Shown here: piece by piece, positions 1 to 5,335 of the stretch
Layout of the letters: the number at the start of each line of letters is the position of its first letter
Position numbering within the stretch: position 1 is the first letter of the stretch
NCBI GenBank assembly: GCA_016875645.1
Contig: VGPE01000118.1
Span: forward strand, 1 to 8,160
Direction of reading: 5' to 3'
Origin: Chloroflexota bacterium
GTDB lineage: Bacteria > Chloroflexota > Limnocylindria > Limnocylindrales > CSP1-4
DNA length: 8,160 bases
The notes under the pieces: generated by a model
The model's input: only the letters and a program-made list of their open reading frames with translations
What the model was told of the DNA's origin: nothing
Database searches by the model: none
Made by a program: the position numbers and the translations under genes

Positions 1-1084
1 TGCGGCGATGACCGCGACGTCGAGCAGCAGCCAGCCCGCGCCAAGGTCCCGCGCCGTTGCCGCGCCGGCGAACAGCGCCGTCGCCGCGATCCCAAGGAGC
101 ACGCCGGACGCCACTCGCGCGACCGACCACGACCGGAGCGCCGCACCGGCCTGCGCCCGCCACGCGTTGCGCTGCGGGTTCGTGGCCAGAAGCGAGGCCA
201 CGATCGCCGTGGCCAGGATCGCCACGATCACCGACAGCGACAGCGCGATCGGGATCTTGTAGAACGAGCCGACGAGGATCTTCGCGCCGGCGAAGACGAG
301 CAGCGCCGCCAGACCCAGCTTGAGGTAGATGAAACGGTCGAGCAGCCCCGCGAGCAGGAAGTACAGCGAGCGCAGGCCCAGGATCGCGAAGAGGTTGGAG
401 CTGAAGACGATGAAGGGGTCCGTCGTGACGGCGAAGACGGCCGGGATCGAGTCGAGGGCGAACATGATGTCGGTGGTCTCGATGGCCACGAGGACCGCCA
501 GCAGGGGGGGTGGCGATCCGGCGGCCGCCCTCGCGGACGACGAACGCGGCGCCCCGGTAGGAATTGGTCATCGGGATGAAGCGGCGGAACAGCCGCAGGA
601 CGGGGTTCTTCTCGGGGTCCACCGCGTGGCCGCGGGACCGCGCGAGCCGGAACCCGGTGATGACCAGCAGGATGCCCAGCAGGTAGATGAACCAGTGCGC
701 GGCCGCGAGGATGGCGGTGCCCGCGGCGATGAACACCGCGCGGAACACGATCGCGCCGAGAATTCCCCAGAACAGCAGGCGGTGCTGGTATGCCGCCGGC
801 ACCGAGAACGCGGTGAAGATCAGGGCGAAGACGAAGACGTTGTCGACCGAGAGCGACAGTTCGATGAGATAGCCGGCGAAGTACTCCCCACCGGCGGTGC
901 TTCCGCGCGTGAGCGTGACGTACGCCCCGAACCCCAACGCAAGCCCGATCCAGACTGCGCTCCAGCGGGCGGCCTCACGAAACGGCACGGGCTTGGGGTC
1001 GCGATGGAGGACCAGCAGATCCAGCGCCAGCATGGCGCCGATGACCGCGGCGAGGATCAGCTAGGGCAACAGGGCGTCGGACAC
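1..1084 (-). pseudogene. TerC-family integral membrane protein, disrupted by a nonsense codon and a frameshift; 3' end outside the window
   Basis: Conceptual translation is unmistakably TerC/Alx-like. It shows ELSLSVDNVFVFALIF near residue 60, then a loop reading RRFIPMTNSYRGAAFVV, then IETTDIMFALDSIPAVFAV and LFAILGLRSLYFLLAGLLDR. This family of polytopic membrane proteins includes manganese exporters and tellurite-resistance-associated proteins. The start is GTG at 1082-1084, set by a GGAGGT ribosome site six bases upstream. Two lesions follow. Codon 8 is TAG (1061-1063) in the context LLP-stop-LILAAVIGAMLALDL, where a one-base change from Trp TGG restores the usual first helix. At 504-510 a run of seven C (minus strand) has one base too many: six C would read ATPLLAVLVAIE, but the actual sequence leaves frame. 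The second frame stays open to base 1 and includes at least one more hydrophobic stretch after the usual TerC end. The next in-frame ATG (1031-1033) lies inside the first helix and has no ribosome site. Decay is my reading; error at the C run alone cannot explain the stop. Confidence 0.85.
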
Positions 1085-1090
1085 AGAACG
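1085..1090 (-). other. Spacer between the terC Shine-Dalgarno and its GTG start
   Basis: GGAGGT at 1091-1096 (minus strand) is a near-perfect Shine-Dalgarno element placed six bases before GTG 1082-1084. An ATG at 1098-1100 is in a different frame and precedes the ribosome site. The spacing is what decides the start of the TerC gene. Confidence 0.7.
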
Positions 1091-1116
1091 ACCTCCGGCA
1101 TATCAGTGCCAAAGGT
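1091..1116 (-). promoter_or_regulatory. SD-sequestering hairpin, expression platform of the Mn riboswitch
   Basis: A perfect inverted repeat on the RNA-like strand reads ACCUUUGGCA, a six-base loop CUGAUA, then UGCCGGAGGU. This gives ten pairs in a row, two of them G-U. The 3' arm contains the whole GGAGGU ribosome site of the TerC gene. The 5' arm contains the CCUUUG that closes riboswitch stem P1. The two structures therefore exclude each other: with ligand P1 forms and the ribosome site is free; without ligand this hairpin hides it. That is the logic of a translational ON switch. The pairing is seen directly; the switching is inferred. Confidence 0.75.
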
Positions 1117-1215
1117 CTCTCCCGACCGCGGTCGTCCTTGGTCGGCCGCAGCGGGTCATCCAGTGAGGATGACCGGGATGACGCCACGAGCCGGCTGGGT
1201 TACTCCCCTTCGTCG
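1110..1215 (-). ncRNA. yybP-ykoY (Mn2+) riboswitch aptamer
   Basis: The conserved family landmarks occur in order on the minus strand. They are a 5' strand CGAAGGGGAGUAA at 1201-1215, an internal GGCGUCAUC near 1176-1184, and the 3' strand GAGACCUUUGG at 1109-1119. P1 forms between CGAAGG (1210-1215) and CCUUUG (1110-1115). A perfect eight-pair arm (1154-1161 with 1167-1174, loop of five) fits the variable distal stem. This class binds Mn2+ and is known upstream of TerC/Alx and P-type ATPase genes, which matches the gene downstream here. Assignment rests on motif recognition without a covariance-model score. Confidence 0.87.
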
Positions 1216-1221
1216 CCGCAG

Positions 1222-1251
1222 ATCGTGGCGGAGATCGGCGGGGCGTGTCAA
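1222..1251 (-). promoter_or_regulatory. Promoter of the riboswitch-terC transcript
   Basis: A consensus -35 TTGACA (1246-1251) is followed after 18 bases by CACGAT (1222-1227), a three-of-six match to the -10 consensus. Transcription would begin about base 1215, exactly where the riboswitch P1 strand begins. The position supports the weak -10. Confidence 0.6.
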
Positions 1252-1268
1252 GGGTTTTCCGGCGCCGG

Positions 1269-1326
1269 TGTGGACGGCCAGTGAAAGTGTCACCCCATAA
1301 GCGGCCAGTGACGTTGTCACCCTACA
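1269..1326. repeat. Twin 21-bp direct repeats, probable IS21-family terminus remnant (alternatively a double operator)
   Basis: Two copies of CGGCCAGTGA-NNN-TGTCACCC lie at 1275-1295 and 1302-1322. They are identical at 18 of 21 positions, with starts 27 bases apart. Read on the minus strand from 1326 the block begins TGTAGGGTGACAACG and repeats the CACTGGCC module. Repeated terminal modules of this sort, and TGTA ends, recall IS21-family termini. No istA or istB gene is in the window, so only a terminus would be left. Each copy also contains a 13-bp palindrome: GTGA-AAGTG-TCAC (1281-1293) and GTGAC-GTT-GTCAC (1308-1320). Binding by a dimeric regulator of the downstream gene is therefore the main alternative. 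Confidence 0.5.
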
Positions 1327-1342
1327 ATCCAAGGCATACGAA
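1314..1342 (+). promoter_or_regulatory. Candidate promoter for the MBL-fold hydrolase gene
   Basis: TTGTCA (1314-1319, five of six to -35 consensus) stands 17 bases before TACGAA (1337-1342), three of six to -10. The -35 box overlaps the second palindrome (1308-1320), so a protein bound there would block it. A better -10, TACAAT (1323-1328, five of six), is an alternative but lacks a partner -35. Outward-facing promoters at insertion-sequence ends are well known and would fit the repeat reading. Confidence 0.4.
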
Positions 1343-1361
1343 ACAAAATCGGTGAGGACTG

Positions 1362-1466
1362 ATGACCGACCGAGGACAGCCGGTGCCACGGTTGCGCCAA
1401 CCCGAACATTGCATGAGTTGGGCCTCGATCAGCCGTTCGGATCACGCAGTCATGCCGGGGGAGTAA
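1362..1466 (+). CDS. Possible 34-residue small ORF ahead of the hydrolase gene
   Basis: ATG is preceded by GTGAGGA with only a few bases of spacing. The frame runs 34 codons to a TAA that ends four bases before the GTG of the next gene. The product starts MTDRGQPVPRLRQ and ends SDHAVMPGE. It is hydrophilic, with no helix-forming membrane segment and no motif I recognise. Translational coupling to the hydrolase is possible, because the hydrolase's own ribosome site lies inside the last codons. It may equally be a chance frame or the stub of a gene broken when the island formed. Confidence 0.3.
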   Translation: MTDRGQPVPRLRQPEHCMSWASISRSDHAVMPGE

Positions 1467-1470
1467 AGGC

Positions 1471-2331
1471 GTGAGAATCCATCTGCTCGGATGCGGCACT
1501 CCCTACTCCACCGCTGAACGTTTCGGCTCCTCGTATGTCGTCCAGGTGGGCGCAGAGTACCTGATGTTCGACTGCGGTCCGTCGACGACCTCGAAGCTTG
1601 TGCAATCGGGCCTCCGCCCGACGTGGGTCGACTATCTTTTCTTCACCCATCATCATTTCGACCATGATGTGGACTATCCCTGCTTTCTACTGAGCCGCTG
1701 GAACGAAAGCATCGGCAAGGAGAATGAGCTCCAGGTCTTCGGCCCGACACTGACCGAGCAGCTGACGCATCGCCTTCTGGACGAGCACGACGGTGCCTTC
1801 GCCCACGACTGGATCGCGCGAATCAACCACCCTCTCAGCCTCAACGCGCATACGAGTCGTGGCGGCACCTTACCCCGAAAGCCGCCGATCGTTCGCGCCA
1901 AGGACGTCGGTCCAGGCAGTGTGTTCAGTGGGTCGAGTTGGGAGGTGACGGCAGCCCCCGCCAAACACGTTCAGCCTTGGCTCGACTCCCTCGCCTACCG
2001 GCTGGACACCGAAGACGGAAGCGTTGTCGTCACGGGAGACACCGCACCGTGCGACACAGTGATCGAGTTGGCCAGGGACGTGGACATCTTGATTAGCCTG
2101 TGCGTCGGCGTCCAGGAAGATTTCGACGGGACGGCCGAGGCCGAGTACATGTCCGGGAGCACGGCTGTTGCGGGCGTGGCGCAGGCGGCGGGGGCGAAGA
2201 AGCTGGTCCTGGTGCATCAGGCGCACTGGCTGGACGTGCCGGGCCAGACCGAGCGTGCATTGCGGGACATCACGCGAATTTACGACGGCGAGGTCGTGTG
2301 GGGCCGGGAACTCATGGCCTTCGACGCGTAG
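1471..2331 (+). CDS. MBL-fold metallo-hydrolase, RNase Z-like group
   Basis: The 286-residue protein opens with MRIHLLGCGTPYST, the first strand and glycine loop of the RNase Z/ElaC branch of the metallo-beta-lactamase fold. The metal-site motif THHHFDHD gives H60-x-H62-x-D64-H65. The remaining likely ligands are H166 (AKHVQPWLDSLAYRL), D190 (VVVTGDT) and H249 (LVLVHQAHW), so a two-metal site looks complete. The family hydrolyses phosphodiester or ester bonds; the substrate here is unknown. Cyclic-nucleotide, lactone or RNA substrates are all possible. I cannot identify the long exosite arm of true RNase Z, and RNase Z itself is less likely. It appears cytosolic, without a signal peptide. GTG is chosen because GGGGGAG lies seven bases upstream. 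Codons ending in A or T are far commoner than in the neighbours: 1621-1680 counts to 47% GC. With the repeat at 1269-1326 this suggests horizontal transfer. Confidence 0.88.
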   Translation: MRIHLLGCGTPYSTAERFGSSYVVQVGAEYLMFDCGPSTTSKLVQSGLRPTWVDYLFFTHHHFDHDVDYPCFLLSRWNESIGKENELQVFGPTLTEQLTHRLLDEHDGAFAHDWIARINHPLSLNAHTSRGGTLPRKPPIVRAKDVGPGSVFSGSSWEVTAAPAKHVQPWLDSLAYRLDTEDGSVVVTGDTAPCDTVIELARDVDILISLCVGVQEDFDGTAEAEYMSGSTAVAGVAQAAGAKKLVLVHQAHWLDVPGQTERALRDITRIYDGEVVWGRELMAFDA

Positions 2332-2333
2332 AT

Positions 2334-2367
2334 GCCCGGACCGTCGTGTCGGCAAGACACGCCGGGC
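2334..2367 (+). terminator. Hairpin just after the hydrolase gene, possible terminator without T-tract
   Basis: GCCCGG (2334-2339) pairs with CCGGGC (2362-2367). Inside it CGTGTC (2345-2350) pairs with GACACG (2356-2361) around a GGCAA loop, with a five-base bulge on the 5' side. It starts two bases after the stop codon. No run of T follows, so it may stabilise the 3' end or act with Rho and not as a classical intrinsic terminator. Confidence 0.4.
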
Positions 2368-2592
2368 GCTGAAGGAGATGCTGACCAAGTTCGCGTCATG
2401 TGCGAAGTTCGACGTGCACGAGATTCCCGGCGCTCGTGAAATTCGTGCCGTTGCGCGACACGTGCAAGCCCGTACACGCCGCCGGGCATGCTCTTTCGCA
2501 TGGCCCGCGTGTTTTGGTAGCCGCAGCCATCCTGGCGCTGGCGCTCCCGATCCCGGCCGCCCTCGATGCGCCCGCGCGACCGAGTGCCAGGG
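2368..2592. other. Non-coding gap between convergent hydrolase and dioxygenase genes
   Basis: No convincing gene. An inverted repeat CACGAG (2417-2422) with CTCGTG (2433-2438) could form a weak hairpin at the 3' end of either transcript. Frames that cross this gap start far inside neighbouring genes or lack ribosome sites. Composition returns to the high-GC background by about 2540, which suggests that the right edge of the low-GC island lies here. Confidence 0.5.
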
Positions 2593-3606
2593 TCAGGCCT
2601 CGAGCATCGCCCGCGACACGCCCGCTTCCATGTCCCAGTCGCGGCAGCCCGCGTAGTAGGCACCGTCCGAGAAGTAGGCCATGTGCTCGCGGAACGTCAT
2701 CCGCCGGCAGCGGGCGGCCGCGTAGTGGAACTGGAGCGCCCGCCTCCGCGATGCGCTGAGGTTCGCGGGCGTGCCGTGGTGGACAAGCGCCGAGAAGAAC
2801 AGTGCACCGCCCGGCTTGAGCGGCACCACCTCGATGCGATCCACTGCGACGCCGCGGTCATCGAGCTGGCAGTCGCGGAGGTGGAAGTGCTTCGCCGGGC
2901 CATCGAGGTGGGAGCCGGGAATGATCTGCATACACCCGTTCTCGACCGTTGCCTCGTCGAGGGCGATCCAGACGCCCAGAATCCCGTCGAGCGGCGTCCA
3001 GTCGAAGTACGCGTTGTCCTGGTGCCAGGGTTTCTCGCTGCCCTTGAACGGCGGCTTCATCAGCGCCATGTCCTGGATCAGCCGGTGCCCGGGGCCGATC
3101 AGCTGATCCAGTACCGCATGCACGTTCGGGTGGTCTGCCGCCGCCGCCAGGCGCTCGTCGGCCTTCACGAACCGCGCGAGCTTGCGGATCCGCAGTTCCG
3201 GATCGCCGGCCGGCACGTCCGACCCGCGCTCCTGGAAGAACGGCTCCTCCTGCACCCAGATCCGCTCGCCCAGTTCCTCGCGCCGAAGCGCCAGGTCGTG
3301 CAGGCCGGCGAGCGACGCCTCCACATCGGCCCCCGAGAGCAACCCATCAATCGCGAGATAACCCTGATCCCGGAACCGAGCGACGTCCGAATCCTCGAGG
3401 CGCTCCCGGAATGGGACCACGGTGGCGACGGCGTCATGGTCGGTCCGGTACATGGTCTGTGCGATCCGGGCCGCCTCTGCCTCCGATGCGACGTAGGTGG
3501 TGGTGCCGTCGTTGGTCGTGATGCGCGCGACGCTGCCCCGCTCGGTGTCGGGCGCGTGCGCAGGCCCGGCTGGTCGGACCACCGTTCCCATGATGTTGTC
3601 GCGCAT
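2593..3606 (-). CDS. PhyH-family Fe(II)/2-oxoglutarate-dependent dioxygenase
   Basis: The 337-residue protein carries the double-stranded beta-helix core of the phytanoyl-CoA dioxygenase family. The iron triad is visible: H195 and D197 in EKPWHQDNAYFDW, and H277 in LVHHGTPANLS. An arginine in SRRRALQFHY (about 288-289) would hold 2-oxoglutarate. The stretch GVWIALDEATVENGCMQIIPGSH (209-233, given here in part as the GCMQIIPGSH motif) is typical of the family. Such enzymes hydroxylate small molecules, lipids or natural-product intermediates; the substrate cannot be read from sequence. The ATG at 3604-3606 is chosen because AGGAG lies about seven bases before it and it yields a family-like length; a second ATG five codons in (3589-3591) has no comparable site. 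Residues 1-65 form a polar, threonine- and alanine-rich extension ahead of the usual FRDQGYLAIDGLLS beginning. The gene stands alone, convergent with the hydrolase and divergent from the tRNA. Confidence 0.9.
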   Translation of the reverse strand: MRDNIMGTVVRPAGPAHAPDTERGSVARITTNDGTTTYVASEAEAARIAQTMYRTDHDAVATVVPFRERLEDSDVARFRDQGYLAIDGLLSGADVEASLAGLHDLALRREELGERIWVQEEPFFQERGSDVPAGDPELRIRKLARFVKADERLAAAADHPNVHAVLDQLIGPGHRLIQDMALMKPPFKGSEKPWHQDNAYFDWTPLDGILGVWIALDEATVENGCMQIIPGSHLDGPAKHFHLRDCQLDDRGVAVDRIEVVPLKPGGALFFSALVHHGTPANLSASRRRALQFHYAAARCRRMTFREHMAYFSDGAYYAGCRDWDMEAGVSRAMLEA

Positions 3607-3666
3607 GCCGTTCTCCTGCCGGCGGATCAGCCGCGCTGGGCGCAGATCCACGCCCGCGATGCCACA

Positions 3667-3672
3667 TCGTAC
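3667..3672 (-). promoter_or_regulatory. Candidate -10 box for the dioxygenase gene
   Basis: TACGAT on the minus strand matches four of six -10 positions and lies about 60 bases before the start codon. I see no good -35 at the right distance, so this is a weak call. Confidence 0.25.
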
Positions 3673-3706
3673 ATGCGGCGTCGCAGCCGACCGAAAGGCT
3701 CCACCG

Positions 3707-3712
3707 TATGAT
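3707..3712 (+). promoter_or_regulatory. Candidate -10 box for tRNA-Pro
   Basis: TATGAT matches five of six positions of the -10 consensus and ends 22 bases before the mature tRNA 5' end. This would give a leader of about 15 bases for RNase P to remove. No clear -35 is present at 16-18 bases. Confidence 0.4.
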
Positions 3713-3734
3713 GGTCGGCACCGCGTCGGCACCT

Positions 3735-3813
3735 CGGGGCGTAGCGTAGCTCGGTTCAACGCACGTGCTTTGGGAGCACGAGATCGCCGGTTCGAATCCG
3801 GCCGCCCCGACCA
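3735..3813 (+). tRNA. tRNA-Pro, anticodon UGG, CCA encoded
   Basis: A full cloverleaf can be drawn. The acceptor is CGGGGCG (3735-3741) with CGCCCCG (3803-3809), discriminator A3810, and CCA at 3811-3813. The D arm GCGT pairs with ACGC (3744-3747 with 3759-3762). The anticodon stem CGTGC/GCACG (3764-3768, 3776-3780) closes a seven-base loop TTTGGGA with anticodon TGG at 3771-3773. The variable loop has five bases. The T arm is GCCGG/CCGGC around TTCGAAT (3786-3802). The first acceptor pair C1-G72 is typical of bacterial tRNA-Pro, and G37 follows the anticodon. The species reads CCA and, by wobble, other proline codons. No integrated element or duplicated 3' end is seen downstream. Confidence 0.97.
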
Positions 3814-3986
3814 ACCTCCGTTCGGGCGCCGCCCGCGGGCGTGCGCGGGTGGCCCTCGGATCACAACCGGGCTCCGGGCGAGGTCCGGGACCGGCCCTGC
3901 CTGCTCGATCAACCCCGGCAGCCTCGCCGATGCGGTCGCCGCGATCGCGGGCCCCATTCTTCGTCTATCGCGCGGAGGATCGTTGA

Positions 3987-4913
3987 ATGGCGAGACCCCT
4001 CAAGGTCGGTGTGCAGCTGCCGGAGGTCGAACGGGAGGTCCGCTGGCCCGAGCTCCGGGCCATGGCGACGCTGGCCGAGGACGTCGGCTTTGATTCCCTC
4101 TGGGTGGGCGACCACCTGCTGTACCGGACCCCGGACGGCACGCCGCGTGGACCCTGGGAGGCGTGGTCGAGCCTGGCCGCACTGGCAGCTGTCACGTCAC
4201 GCATCGAGCTCGGGCCGCTGGTGGCAGCGACCAGCTTCCACGCGCCCGCGATGATCGCCAAGAAGGCCGCAACCATCGAGGACATCAGCGGTGGCCGGCT
4301 GATCCTGGGGCTCGGGGCCGGCTGGAACGAGGCCGAGTACCGCGCCTTCGGCTTCCCGTTCGACCACCGGGTCTCGCGCTTCGAGGAGGCATTCACGATC
4401 ATCCGCACGCTTCTGCGCGAGGGAGCGATCGACTTCGACGGGCGCTACTACCAGGCCCGCGATGCGGCGCTCGAGCCGCGTGGACCCAGACCGGGGGGTC
4501 CGCCATTGATGGTCGGCTCGATCGGCGCCCGGATGCTCGCGATCACCGCCCCGCACGTCGAGCTCTGGAACGCGTGGTACGACTGGTTCGAGAATCGGCC
4601 CGACGGCCTGGAGCCGCTCATCGGGCAGCTCGCCGCCGCCGAGACTGCCGCCGGCCGGCCGGTCGGCTCGATCGGCCGCACCGCGGCCGTGTACGTGCAG
4701 CTGCCGCAGGGTCGCGGCCGAGTCCGGATGACCTCCGACGCACCGCCGGTCAGAGCGCTCAGCGGCGACGCGGAGGCGATGGCGCGCGAGCTGGCCGCAT
4801 TCGCGACCGCCGGGATCGGCCACCTGCAGCTCGTCGTCGACCCGATCACGGAAGCCTCGATCGCTGCGCTCGCGCCGGTCCTCGAGCGGCTGGACTCGCC
4901 CGGATCGGCCTAG
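3987..4913 (+). CDS. LLM-class (luciferase-like) F420-dependent oxidoreductase
   Basis: The 308-residue protein has the (beta/alpha)8 barrel of bacterial-luciferase-like enzymes. It starts with strand VGVQLPEVE. GFDSLWVGDHLL (34-45) is the usual second strand and carries the active-site-region DH. SRIELGPLVAATSFHAPAMIAK (71-92) spans the cofactor-facing loop. GGRLILGLGAGWNEAEYRAFG (102-122) is the family signature. Members reduce or oxidise substrates with coenzyme F420 or with flavin; F420 is the likelier cofactor given the sequence style but is not proven. Length is normal for the family. The start ATG follows GGAGGA by seven bases. The gene follows the tRNA by 173 bases of GC-rich spacer with no other feature, and its stop interlocks with the convergent gene to the right. 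The substrate is unknown. Confidence 0.9.
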   Translation: MARPLKVGVQLPEVEREVRWPELRAMATLAEDVGFDSLWVGDHLLYRTPDGTPRGPWEAWSSLAALAAVTSRIELGPLVAATSFHAPAMIAKKAATIEDISGGRLILGLGAGWNEAEYRAFGFPFDHRVSRFEEAFTIIRTLLREGAIDFDGRYYQARDAALEPRGPRPGGPPLMVGSIGARMLAITAPHVELWNAWYDWFENRPDGLEPLIGQLAAAETAAGRPVGSIGRTAAVYVQLPQGRGRVRMTSDAPPVRALSGDAEAMARELAAFATAGIGHLQLVVDPITEASIAALAPVLERLDSPGSA

Positions 4914-5335
4914 CCGCGCCCTTCGTTCTGGCCCAGCTCGTCCCGGCGGTCGGCCAGCCAGCGCAGGCCGCCGGGCGCCAGGTCGACCCCGGCACCGAGC
5001 GCCGGCCCGGCTGCGAGGACGTCATCCGCGTCGAGTCCCACCAGCCAGCCGCTGCCACCGACGGCGTCCCGCAGGCGGCGCGCCAGCTCGCCCGGATGGA
5101 GGGTCTCCTGCCGGGGATCGGCTTCGTGCCACGTCCCCTCGGGTGGCAGCTGGGCCGCGTTGAGCCCGGCCGGCGCGGGTGGGATCGTGAATACCGTCGT
5201 GGCGCGCCGCAGCGCTGGCGGCAGCAGGTCGAAGCGCTGCACGGCCTGGCCGCGGGCAAGTGCGATGACGGCGGCCGCGCGCTGGTCAGGCGATGGCAGG
5301 GCCAGTCTCGCCGTGGTCGCCGGGGGGCGCCCCAC
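4910..5335 (-). CDS. Conserved-looking hypothetical protein overlapping the glycosyltransferase gene
   Basis: I do not recognise this 141-residue product. The reading frame has the strong G/C third-base preference of a real gene through its length, including the non-overlapping part. Recognisable stretches include RFDLLPPALRRATTVFTIPP and GSGWLVGLDADDVLAAG; the tail is charged and ends WLADRRDELGQNEGRG. No signal peptide, membrane helix or catalytic motif is evident. The first possible start is GTG at 5333-5335, which overlaps the 3' end of the glycosyltransferase gene by 50 bases. A later GTG at residue 32 would give a non-overlapping gene. Neither has a clear ribosome site, so translation is probably coupled to the upstream gene. 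Gene order suggests a role with the glycosyltransferase. Confidence 0.6.
   Translation of the reverse strand: MGRPPATTARLALPSPDQRAAAVIALARGQAVQRFDLLPPALRRATTVFTIPPAPAGLNAAQLPPEGTWHEADPRQETLHPGELARRLRDAVGGSGWLVGLDADDVLAAGPALGAGVDLAPGGLRWLADRRDELGQNEGRG

Noticed and set aside
329..1300. Long plus-strand open frame of 323 codons across the terC region
   Set aside because: Its product is a low-complexity charged sequence with no fold signature. The minus strand carries clear TerC motifs over the same bases, so the frame is an antisense shadow of a high-GC gene.
2566..3711. Plus-strand 381-codon frame opposite the dioxygenase
   Set aside because: The minus strand holds the HxD...H iron site and family motifs; the plus-strand product has no recognisable domain.
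3822..3850. GC-rich palindromes after the tRNA as a terminator
   Set aside because: Self-complementary words such as GCCCGCGGGC are expected at this GC level, and no T-tract follows.
3607..3957. Longer dioxygenase start adding 117 residues
   Set aside because: The extension would run antisense through the tRNA-Pro gene and lacks a ribosome site; ATG 3604-3606 has AGGAG at good spacing.
3814..3986. Possible integrated element or attachment site next to tRNA-Pro
   Set aside because: No integrase gene and no duplicated tRNA 3' end are visible in the window.
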